Shown here one piece after another: positions 14,912 to 23,008 of a stretch of 24,133 nt of DNA. Made by a program: the position numbers and the translations under genes. The notes under the pieces were generated by a model. The model did no database searches and was not told the DNA's origin. It worked only from the letters and a program-made list of their open reading frames with translations. The stretch comes from a virus: IMG/VR virus record IMGVR_UViG_3300028388_002906, positions 1-24,133 of that record; one strand, 5' to 3'. Numbering within the stretch: the first letter of the stretch is position 1; every line of letters starts with the position of its first letter.

Positions 14912-17459
14912 ATATTGGTTCATGATCTGCTGTGACAAACGTAGAGTCGGCAGTGAAGTTTGTTACAGAAGCTTCTAGTAAATCCGTGTTTGCGATATCT
15001 AATGGAGAACCCTTGCCTTGATCATTGAATAGTCTTAAGAACCTAGGGCGTATGGATCCCGGAACCTCGACTTTATAGACAAAGTCTCCGAATAACTTTG
15101 TACCAGCTAAGTGAACATTCTCCTTTAGGCTATCTTCGTACAACGACAATGGTAGTGTTGATTTAATTTGGTATGAATAGTCTTGGTAAAAGTCACTGTC
15201 TTGAATACGCATTGAAGAATTGAAGTAGTCGAAAGTAGGAAGGTACTCGTAAAGACTACTATTGTCTAAGTACCAGAACTGTGCTTTCAAACTTGGGACG
15301 ACTATATTGTTCCATCGATTGAGTTGATCTTCTGTGACGTCAGTCGACCCAACAGCAATTTTTAAGAAGATAAGCGAATCTGACGAAGTCACATTACCAT
15401 CTTCGTTCATATCAAGATAAGCAAATCCGTCTGAGGCTATTGTTTCACCCCATGCTGCAAACTCGGTTGGATTAGTAGTCGCGCCTACAGCTACTGTTGA
15501 AACTTGTGTGGCAAACGCTCGAGTTGGTAATATAGGTGTTGTTTCCGGATCAATTTGCTTTTGAATATGCCCGTTCAAGTGAGAAGTAAAGTCTGCCCAA
15601 TAACCTTCAGTAAATCCTTGCGTGTTTTGAATGATTGTACCTTCGGCTTGAACGTCTCCATCTTCGTCAATAAGCTCGCCTACTGTGTTTGCTAGATATC
15701 CGAAACCTGAATTAATGATCCTTACTTTGCTGATTTGCCCGGTAGCAAACTCGGTCTCAGCATCAACTACAGCATTGTCTCCCCAAACGTTGCTGCTGGA
15801 GTCAAGCTCAACGCCATTCACTACAAAAGCATCGCCGTTACTTCTTATAACATCATCTTGGCCGTTGAATCCTTCATAACTGAACGCATTAATTGTAACA
15901 AGACCTTTTACTGTATCTGTAGAAAGAACTTCTGCTTGTGTTCCTGTATTATCTTCTGTTATAATTTCGCCTTTGTTAAAAATACCTGCGTTGCCGGGAA
16001 CATCTAATCTCAGTATCTGACTCCGACGTTGTAGTTTATTTACGACATTGTCTTGCGCTCGAGCAAACACTTGTGTTTTATAATTTGAGCCGGGCCCAAC
16101 ATTTCTAAATAGACTAATTTTACCTATCGTAAGCGTTGATATATCAAAAGCTTCATCTAACGGTGTATTAATTGTTACAGGACTAGCACTACCTGACATC
16201 GGTGCAGCGGCTTCATAATCAGCTGCGTTTAGATTTACGCCGGCAAATGGTTGAATCACATCAAAGATTACTTCGATGTCGGCGGTATTAGTAATGTCAG
16301 CGATTACACTGGTGTCTAGCCCATCGTCTGGAAACAACGTCCCCGGTGATGAATTGTTAATTTCAGAAACGAACTCGACTTGTAATGCAATTCCCGGCGC
16401 TCGGTCAACTGCAAAGATATTTCTTGATATATTGAATTCGTTGCCAGAATTCATTCTGACACCAACGGCATTATTAGTTTGTCCGATAACAATACCTTCG
16501 TTACCGGCGGTGTCTCTCAGTGTTTCATAGATAACAAAATCTAAATTTTCGTTGTTAAGAAGAATTGTTTGATTTGAAACTAAAAGTCTCGTATTCTCTA
16601 CTGTATATCCGTATCCGCCATCAATGAGTTCATAATCAATTTGCCCGGAAATCTGATCTGATACTTCAGTAACAACAACCTTACCGCCGAATCCGTTTTC
16701 AGATCTAACGTTGTAGATATCACCGACGTTGTTGTATGTCGTCCTAACTGCTTCTGGAGAAGTATCGACGATGAAGTCACTGAGAGATCCATTCACTACA
16801 CCAAAGTTAACAAGTTCTCCGTTGATGACTGTCGTAATGTCGTCAAACTGAGTAAAGTTTCCCTGTACTTCATCGATGTATATGATAGGTGTTTTAGTAC
16901 CATCAATAAGAATAAAATTAATTCTGCTAACAGCACCTTTAGCTCCTGACACTGAGCCAGTAATGTTTTGGGAAATTAAATCAGCATACGTATAAGCTTT
17001 ATCTGACTTTGATAGGAAATAATTGTTGTTTGGAAATAACTGCAGGTAAACACCCTGTCTCCATTTCGAGTTCGAAACTTTAAGCATCTTCTCGGCAGGA
17101 TAGAATATTTCAATATCATATTCGTTAAAGAATATCGAGAAAAACACTTCGATACCGGCAGGTGTACCTTTTCGTCTATAAAGATCTAAAATATTCTTAG
17201 TGAGAAAGGGAACAATGTTTTCTTTGAGCGGCAAATCTGCTAGAAACTTTTTATGAAAGAAAATTAAAAGTTCTTTGACCGTAGTATCTACATCTTTGTA
17301 CTCGAAGAGTCTACGGTTAACGTGCAGAGTTTGATTTGTAGTATCCTCAAGAAACTTATAGTAATATCTCGCGAGTTCAACAAGCTCTGGACCATTCTCT
17401 CTATAGATGGCCGGAAATTGTTGATCAACAAAAAATGATATATTCTTTTCTATTTCCAT
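14910..17459 (-). CDS. 7: Baseplate wedge protein gp7-like, with an EF-hand/dockerin-type loop
   Basis: An 849-aa protein directly after gp6, where T4 has gp7. Two segments recall the C-terminal half of T4 gp7: DLYRRKGTPAGIEVFFSIFF followed by NEYDIEIFYPAE (T4: FYSTKGIEASYKFLFKVLYN), and the late region with RIQDSDFYQDYSYQIKSTLP (T4: SRSYYVMKIKSNLP). It is shorter than T4 gp7 (1032 aa) and appears to lack the T4 N-terminal domains. The N-terminus (FFVDQQFPAIYRENGPELVE) is helical. The middle is a set of beta modules. At residues 683-694, D-M-N-E-D-G-N-V-T-S-S-D is a canonical 12-residue calcium loop, followed by a helix (SLIFLKIAVG), as in half a dockerin. In T4 gp7 forms the wedge with gp10 and gp8 and recruits gp6/gp53. 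Stop and next start are 35 nt apart. Confidence 0.8.
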   Translation of the reverse strand: MEIEKNISFFVDQQFPAIYRENGPELVELARYYYKFLEDTTNQTLHVNRRLFEYKDVDTTVKELLIFFHKKFLADLPLKENIVPFLTKNILDLYRRKGTPAGIEVFFSIFFNEYDIEIFYPAEKMLKVSNSKWRQGVYLQLFPNNNYFLSKSDKAYTYADLISQNITGSVSGAKGAVSRINFILIDGTKTPIIYIDEVQGNFTQFDDITTVINGELVNFGVVNGSLSDFIVDTSPEAVRTTYNNVGDIYNVRSENGFGGKVVVTEVSDQISGQIDYELIDGGYGYTVENTRLLVSNQTILLNNENLDFVIYETLRDTAGNEGIVIGQTNNAVGVRMNSGNEFNISRNIFAVDRAPGIALQVEFVSEINNSSPGTLFPDDGLDTSVIADITNTADIEVIFDVIQPFAGVNLNAADYEAAAPMSGSASPVTINTPLDEAFDISTLTIGKISLFRNVGPGSNYKTQVFARAQDNVVNKLQRRSQILRLDVPGNAGIFNKGEIITEDNTGTQAEVLSTDTVKGLVTINAFSYEGFNGQDDVIRSNGDAFVVNGVELDSSSNVWGDNAVVDAETEFATGQISKVRIINSGFGYLANTVGELIDEDGDVQAEGTIIQNTQGFTEGYWADFTSHLNGHIQKQIDPETTPILPTRAFATQVSTVAVGATTNPTEFAAWGETIASDGFAYLDMNEDGNVTSSDSLIFLKIAVGSTDVTEDQLNRWNNIVVPSLKAQFWYLDNSSLYEYLPTFDYFNSSMRIQDSDFYQDYSYQIKSTLPLSLYEDSLKENVHLAGTKLFGDFVYKVEVPGSIRPRFLRLFNDQGKGSPLDIANTDLLEASVTNFTADSTFVTADHEPI

Positions 17460-17474
17460 GAGGAAAAATCTCTC

Positions 17475-19334
17475 TTATAACGTTCCGATAGTTGACGATG
17501 AAGTTGAAGTACCGACTTTAGTTGTTGACTCTCTTACATCAACAAACACATCATCATCTCGAATAATAAACACACGACCCTGTGGCGCTTTTACATTACT
17601 TCCTTTGAGACGCGCCTTAATCTTAATAGCGCTTCCGTTATATTCTTCAACGATAAAGTTTGATAACTTGATCTCGCCTGTAGCGTAGTTAACTGTCCCT
17701 GCAGAAGGGTTTACTACCTGAGGATTCGTAGCGTCATCAGTAACAGTCATCATATTACCGATGCCGTCGTCCTGAAGATAAACACATACACCATCAACAT
17801 CAAAAGGAGTACTGGTAACTGCTGGCTTGTAATCAGAAAAGCCGTTAGTCGCTCTGAAAGGATATGGCTTCACCAACTCAGATTCGAATCTAAATGAAGG
17901 GGCTGCTCGAACATTTAAAACAGGAGAGTACTCAATATAAGGCGTGAGTTCGATTGAACTACTCTCAATAGCGGTGTCTAGATTATCGAGTGCGCTAGTT
18001 AGTTTCGATCTATAAAGCGTAGTGTTGAAATCTTCTAGATTATTGTTTGAGTATGTTTGTACTGCTGCTCGAATTAATGATTCAAGTTCGGCTACTGTTT
18101 TCTCGGTGTACTTATTAGTATACAGAGAGCTGATATCGAGTTCGCTATAAATGAATTTTGTTTGTACAAACACAGGCTCGATACCAAGAGGACTCTTTTC
18201 TGAAAGATAAGTGATAAATGCGTTTGAAAGTGTTGAGCTAATCAACTGGGTGTTATCATCTAAGAAAACACTAATAGCGACTTTACCAAACTGAGGTGGA
18301 TCAAGATCCTCACCTCCATAAGCAGATACTGCCTTAATCTCTGGAAATCTTTGCTTCAGTAGAATCTCGTAGTCGCTGGTTGTTACAGCTCGCTCTTGAA
18401 TTTGTAAAGCTTTTGGAGCGAAATAACGAATACTTTCGATTGATTCTCTTTCCTGACCGCCAGATGCTGCTGAGATCGTTTGTACATCAATGGTTGCATT
18501 CTCTACGAAGCTAGCTGAAAAACTGTTAGCCCCATTTGCTTCCGCGCCTGACGTGACGCGGTACCTCACGCGGACGTCTTCAAATTCTTCTGGCTGTAAA
18601 CCAAATTCGTTCTTACCGAAGTAGATCGAATATCGATCATCGAAGTATGGCTCAATGTAGAACACTTTATCAGTAGGCTTAACACCAAAGATTGTGTTAG
18701 CTCGAGCAAAAATGTTCTGATCTTCTGTTGCTTCCGCATCTACGAACACGACAATTGAATCAGTGTCTACTTCGTTGTTAGTAAGATAGACTCTTAGAAT
18801 ACCGTCTGCATCGACGATAAATCCTTCACGTTGGAAGCTAGATAGCATTTGTCCTTCGTAAATAACAACATTATCAGCGACAAACTCAATGTCTCCTGTT
18901 ACGGCATTCAGTGTTTTTCTCGCTACATACACTTCGTCTGTTACGAAGTTGAATGTCTCACCCTGATAGTTCGAGCTGAAGTTGCTGTAACGAGGAATCG
19001 TAATCGTTGAGCCTTGAAAATCGGGAGAGTCAATAACTAATCTTACAGTTGCTCGAGCTGACTTACGAGATCTTGGTAGATAGTTTAATTCTTTAGCATG
19101 GGAAACGACAGAGTTCTTGATGACGGCCGAGTCAAGGAACATCTCGTTGATTGCCATATTTGTGTAGAAGTTGTTTTGAAACGTGTTGAATGCAAGAACA
19201 TCGAGCAACGCACTTAAGTTACTTCCTTCAAAATTGTAATCTTTAAACTGAGCTTGCGTTTGCAAGTATTGTCTTAGCTGAGTTTTGATCGAATCAAAAT
19301 CAAGCTCAGTGATTGGTGTCTTAGGATTGGCCAT
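17475..19334 (-). CDS. 6: Baseplate wedge subunit gp6
   Basis: A 619-aa gp6 homologue (T4: 660 aa). The N-terminus is diagnostic: SALLDVLAFNTFQNNFYTNM, NEMFLDSAVIKNSVVSHAKE and LNYLPRSRKSARATVRL, the family core of baseplate J/gp6 proteins. Further in, ESIRYFAPKALQIQERAVTT followed by SDYEILLKQRFPEI is the conserved dimerisation-region motif shared with baseplate J proteins of P2-like tails. In T4 two gp6 chains per wedge form the iris-like ring around the hub that opens during sheath contraction, with gp25 and gp53. The gene begins 1 nt after the gp25 stop and ends 15 nt before the gp7-like gene, so the three wedge-core genes are almost certainly co-translated. No anomaly seen. Confidence 0.95.
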   Translation of the reverse strand: MANPKTPITELDFDSIKTQLRQYLQTQAQFKDYNFEGSNLSALLDVLAFNTFQNNFYTNMAINEMFLDSAVIKNSVVSHAKELNYLPRSRKSARATVRLVIDSPDFQGSTITIPRYSNFSSNYQGETFNFVTDEVYVARKTLNAVTGDIEFVADNVVIYEGQMLSSFQREGFIVDADGILRVYLTNNEVDTDSIVVFVDAEATEDQNIFARANTIFGVKPTDKVFYIEPYFDDRYSIYFGKNEFGLQPEEFEDVRVRYRVTSGAEANGANSFSASFVENATIDVQTISAASGGQERESIESIRYFAPKALQIQERAVTTSDYEILLKQRFPEIKAVSAYGGEDLDPPQFGKVAISVFLDDNTQLISSTLSNAFITYLSEKSPLGIEPVFVQTKFIYSELDISSLYTNKYTEKTVAELESLIRAAVQTYSNNNLEDFNTTLYRSKLTSALDNLDTAIESSSIELTPYIEYSPVLNVRAAPSFRFESELVKPYPFRATNGFSDYKPAVTSTPFDVDGVCVYLQDDGIGNMMTVTDDATNPQVVNPSAGTVNYATGEIKLSNFIVEEYNGSAIKIKARLKGSNVKAPQGRVFIIRDDDVFVDVRESTTKVGTSTSSSTIGTL

Positions 19335-19335
19335 C

Positions 19336-19752
19336 TTATCTTATCCTTTCTAGTATGACATCTAGTTCGATTGGTTGATTAGCGTTCTTAATGTAAAAAG
19401 TTACTCTGATGCTTACTGCATTATCATCAATTGTAGATGAAGCTAAAACGTCGATCAACTCAGCTCGTGGTTCGTAGTTGTTTATCGTAGTTTTAACTTT
19501 TTGTTCTATTAGCTTAAGAGTACCAGGCGTAATGTTTTCAAACAGCAGAGCTCGAATGCCAGCGCCTAGAAAAGGTTGCATCGGTCTCTCGCCCGGATCG
19601 GTTAACAACAGATTTTTGATTGAGTCCTTAACAGCGTCTTCATCTTTCAATATAGTAATATCTTGAGAAATAGGAGACAAGCGCAGATCTTTCTTAAAGT
19701 CTGTATAAAGAGTCGGCCTTTTCGTTAATGGCGTTTTTAGTGTTATCGTCAT
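19336..19752 (-). CDS. 25: Baseplate wedge subunit gp25
   Basis: A 138-aa protein close to T4 gp25 (132 aa) in length and motifs. LLLTDPGERPMQPFLGAGIR is the family signature, and EPR at residues 94-96 (NNYEPRAELIDV) is the conserved triad that builds the core layer contacting gp6. In contractile systems gp25-type proteins join the wedge to the first sheath ring and help initiate sheath polymerisation; the old name 'gp25-like lysozyme' is a misnomer. Its ATG overlaps the stop of the M15-domain gene by four bases (ATGA, 19749-19752), indicating translational coupling to the upstream hub gene. gp6 follows after 1 nt. Confidence 0.96.
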   Translation of the reverse strand: MTITLKTPLTKRPTLYTDFKKDLRLSPISQDITILKDEDAVKDSIKNLLLTDPGERPMQPFLGAGIRALLFENITPGTLKLIEQKVKTTINNYEPRAELIDVLASSTIDDNAVSIRVTFYIKNANQPIELDVILERIR

Positions 19753-21293
19753 CTCGGTATTTCTCGTATGTCTAGATGAATTTCGTCGCCTTTCACGACG
19801 ACATATTTAAATCCATTCTTTAAAGCAGACTCTACAAAATCGTCTGTGTCGAACTCGAGTGGATCGACTTTTATATCTATAACTAGTCCACTTAAGTGGC
19901 TGTTCTCGGGATCGCCTTCGACTGAATCGTTGTAATCTTTACTATACCATCCCCGTGTGATAGTATACTTTCCGCCTATCTCTGCTTGGACTCTCATTAA
20001 GTATACTTTAACGTCGAGATCAATACGAGTATAACCAGTAATACCTAAGTCTTTAACCCAATCACCTTCAACCGCAACTCGATTATCTTCGCCTTTAAAC
20101 ACCTTTCCACAAACAGGAAGTTCCTGATATTCTTCAGCAGTAATAGGTTTTACAGCTTTCAGTTCCTCACCTGTTGGTGTAATGGGCGTACCCGATTCCC
20201 CGTTCCACAGAGCTCTTAATCTATTTATGGATTCTTGTCGTCTTTCAGGAGAATATCTTATAGCACTATTTCGAATAGCAGTCGAGGTATTAATATTCGA
20301 GATAGCAGCCATACGCTTTACTATGCGTTGGTATCTAAATCCATAATCATCAAGAGGCTTCTTAATATCTCTAATAAGCAATTCAATATTAGTCGCAAGA
20401 GCACAGAATCTAAACACCATGTAGCGTATCTGATCTAAGCTCGGTCTTTCGAAAAGACTCATCGCATAGTTGATCAGGCCTCTTACACGATCTTTAATTG
20501 TTTTCTTGTTATCTTCTGTAAAGAAAGCACACATTTGTTCTTTAGTAGTCATGATAGCTTTCACACTGGCCAAAGTACCACCTTTCAGCTCACCAATAAT
20601 ACCATTAATGTTGAAGTTCGCAATCGCATCTTCGACTTCTTGCATAACCTGACCAACAATTTCAGTGATAGCTTCTTCAATTTCAGTTTTTAAGTACTCA
20701 ATCAGCGTTTGATCTTTGAGCTCCTCAAATCCATCGAAGTTTTGAATCTTGTTGACTAGACTAAGTACGTCTCCAATAATACCTTCGACTACACCAATCA
20801 AATCATAGAAAGCTTCGATCTGTTGAAATATGTTTTGAAGAGTTTTACAGAAGCCTCCGAGCAAGCTGTCAGCGAATGAATCGACGTAATAGCTATCGAT
20901 CTCTCTCAGAAGCTTCAGATAGTCCGTCTGGTCAATAATACCCTGAGGAGTATAGTTATATTGGTCTATGAAGTCGGCCACTTCTAGTACAGTTATATTC
21001 CCTCTGCTCCACCGACGCTCGGCTTCAGGAAAATCACTCAGCCTATCACTAATTAAATCTCGAAATAAACTGTTCAAATAGTTAGTTGATTCGTCTAAAG
21101 TGTCTCCAAAACGATTTCGAGCTCTCACTAAAGGGTTAGTCTCAGCGTTTTCTCTTATGTTTTCTGCTAGCTCATCAGTGAATACAGCTATTTGGTTTAG
21201 TGTGTATTCGCCTTGAAAGTTAATATTAGGACCGGGTGTAATCGCTCTTGTGTTTTGAGATACTTGATCTCTGTAGTCTATACAAGTAGCCAT
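19749..21293 (-). CDS. Hub-associated helical protein with C-terminal M15 zinc peptidase domain
   Basis: A 514-aa protein. About residues 1-390 are mostly helical, with long hydrophobic heptads (for example LIGVVEGIIGDVLSLVNKIQ and later EIVGQVMQEVEDAIANF), and match no family I can name. Residues ~425-514 look like Peptidase_M15: Zn ligands His466 and Asp473 in SHLSGLVID (H-x6-D) and His506 in DEIHLDIR, with Asp503 three residues before His506 in the catalytic-acid position used by phage L-alanyl-D-glutamate peptidases. The usual SGYR segment is changed to RGWYS, so the customary Arg is a Tyr. By family this would cut D-Ala-D-Ala or L-Ala-D-Glu bonds in peptidoglycan. It starts 3 nt after gp5 and overlaps gp25 by 4 nt, implying a tail-tip or baseplate location. 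It may supply the wall-degrading activity missing from gp5. Confidence 0.82.
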   Translation of the reverse strand: MATCIDYRDQVSQNTRAITPGPNINFQGEYTLNQIAVFTDELAENIRENAETNPLVRARNRFGDTLDESTNYLNSLFRDLISDRLSDFPEAERRWSRGNITVLEVADFIDQYNYTPQGIIDQTDYLKLLREIDSYYVDSFADSLLGGFCKTLQNIFQQIEAFYDLIGVVEGIIGDVLSLVNKIQNFDGFEELKDQTLIEYLKTEIEEAITEIVGQVMQEVEDAIANFNINGIIGELKGGTLASVKAIMTTKEQMCAFFTEDNKKTIKDRVRGLINYAMSLFERPSLDQIRYMVFRFCALATNIELLIRDIKKPLDDYGFRYQRIVKRMAAISNINTSTAIRNSAIRYSPERRQESINRLRALWNGESGTPITPTGEELKAVKPITAEEYQELPVCGKVFKGEDNRVAVEGDWVKDLGITGYTRIDLDVKVYLMRVQAEIGGKYTITRGWYSKDYNDSVEGDPENSHLSGLVIDIKVDPLEFDTDDFVESALKNGFKYVVVKGDEIHLDIREIPR

Positions 21294-21296
21294 TTC

Positions 21297-23006
21297 TTAA
21301 TCCTCCAATGACGTGTTAAATATACCAACAGAATATCCACGAGGATAGTATGATTGGTTGAAGCACATCATACTCTTTGAAGGTGGTTCTGGCATTTGAG
21401 CTCGTGTGATTCCATACCCACCGAAATCTAATGCAGGTATTATGCTACCAATAAAGCTAAATGGTGAAGTTAATATACTTGTATAGAACTCCGGACCGTT
21501 ACCTACTGGGTAAGCCCAACCAGAAGCTTTACCGAATATAGGTGGAGTTGGGTCACTAATAGCAGCAACAGTTAAATCCGGTATTGTAGGAATAGAACCA
21601 GCCGTAAGTGGTAGTCTATACGTACCACTCTCATTGTAGCTTACAGGTCCTTTCGGTAAAGGAGCTCCCAGTGTAGTAAAGTCACCCGTTGCAGCTAATA
21701 CATCAGTAGCAAGAACAAGAGGAGAGTTAACAACAGAACTAGCAGTAATTGCACCTGCATTAAGTGCGACTGCATTCCATATACCGTTAAAGCTACCACT
21801 AACTGCATTTACGTTCATTCCACCTTGAGGACTGACTGTTAAATTGAAGCCAGCTTGGAGAGGTGTACCTATTGTTCCAGTAACAAACTGAGTAATGCCT
21901 GGTGCTGGTGGAACCAAACATGTAGCCGTCATCACGATATTGCTTGCAGTTAAATGGAAATCTAAAGGAGTACTAAACTTAAATCCTTTTGTCGAATAAA
22001 CCGCGTAATCAAGTAGAGCATTGTGCTTAATGTTCTGAGATACGACATTAATCTGCTTCTCGGCTTCCATTTGAATTTGTTCTTTACCGAATAGAGTGAG
22101 GGCGTCAATTGAGGACTCGATTCTTGTTGTTGAACCTCTTGCCATCAAGCTATCGCCAGCATTCAAGAACAAGTTACCGCCAGCTCCGATCTCGGTTGTA
22201 CCGTGAACTAACAGTTTATAATCGCCTTCGATCTCTTCTGTTTTATTTCCTCTAACATAAACATGAGCGTTACCGTTGATTGTAACAACAGAAGCTTCTG
22301 AAGATTCGTGTTTGGTTCCGATATTAATTTCATAACGATCCCCTTCCGCTCGCTCAGTAACAGTACCCATAGCGTCAATCTGAATGAATGCACCAGACTT
22401 GTGGTGAATCATAATACGCTCAGCGTTTGGTGTGTCGTCAAGCTCAATAGTATGTCGAGCAGTTTCAATTACTCGATTGTAAGGATACCTGGCTGAATAA
22501 GCAGAAGGAGGCTGAGACCAAGTCTCTTCCATATTTGCGATCTTTTGATCTTGAACAGCATTGATGCTAACATCTGCGTGGTATGTTTCGTCAATGCGCT
22601 CGCCTCTCACTAGCTTCGAAAGTGGAGGCTCTCCAAAATCTTCTGGTGTGTATCCTTTAGCGAGAATATCTCCGTCTTGAAGAGGAACACAAGAATAACC
22701 ATCACTGTTTGGATCGACTTCATCCACAAACTGGCTTGGGATTACACCTAATATAAGAGGATGTTGCGCTTCATCTCCATCAATAAACATACCGAACACG
22801 AAAGAACCCATCCGAGGAAGCGGAGCATTTGGATCGTACCCACCTTGAACACAAAGCGCCCAAGGAAGATCGGTTGTAGGTACTTCGCCATGAGTCCCGT
22901 GAATACCAAAGGCACGGACTTTGACTCGCCCCTGAAGTTGTTTGTCGTCAATATCTTCTACGATTCCGATGAAGAACATCGGTTGATTAATTCCTAAACC
23001 TCTCAT
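21297..23006 (-). CDS. 5: Central spike/hub protein gp5-like, without lysozyme domain
   Basis: A 569-aa spike protein. Residues ~10-130 form the gp5/VgrG-type OB-fold (FFIGIVEDIDDKQLQGRVKV, then RAFGIHGTH, DLPWALCVQGGY and PLPRMGSFVFGMFIDGDEAQ, then PLILGVIP). Where T4 gp5 has a ~165-residue lysozyme domain, this protein has only a short linker (YTPEDFGEPPLSKLVRGERI). A repetitive beta-helix follows (~190-330: IELDDTPNAERIMIHHKSGA, then FIQIDAMGTVTE, and later INGNAHVYVRGNKTEEIEGD), as in the gp5C/VgrG needle. The ~220 residues after it are glycine/proline/threonine-rich and beta-like. By family it trimerises to form the membrane-piercing needle under the gp27 hub. It lies 2 nt after the gp27-like gene and 3 nt before the M15 gene. 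Confidence 0.9.
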   Translation of the reverse strand: MRGLGINQPMFFIGIVEDIDDKQLQGRVKVRAFGIHGTHGEVPTTDLPWALCVQGGYDPNAPLPRMGSFVFGMFIDGDEAQHPLILGVIPSQFVDEVDPNSDGYSCVPLQDGDILAKGYTPEDFGEPPLSKLVRGERIDETYHADVSINAVQDQKIANMEETWSQPPSAYSARYPYNRVIETARHTIELDDTPNAERIMIHHKSGAFIQIDAMGTVTERAEGDRYEINIGTKHESSEASVVTINGNAHVYVRGNKTEEIEGDYKLLVHGTTEIGAGGNLFLNAGDSLMARGSTTRIESSIDALTLFGKEQIQMEAEKQINVVSQNIKHNALLDYAVYSTKGFKFSTPLDFHLTASNIVMTATCLVPPAPGITQFVTGTIGTPLQAGFNLTVSPQGGMNVNAVSGSFNGIWNAVALNAGAITASSVVNSPLVLATDVLAATGDFTTLGAPLPKGPVSYNESGTYRLPLTAGSIPTIPDLTVAAISDPTPPIFGKASGWAYPVGNGPEFYTSILTSPFSFIGSIIPALDFGGYGITRAQMPEPPSKSMMCFNQSYYPRGYSVGIFNTSLED

Positions 23007-23008
23007 TA

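Noticed and set aside
19336-19752. gp25 as a lysozyme
   Set aside because: The 'gp25-like lysozyme' label is historical; the EPR triad and wedge context show a structural protein.
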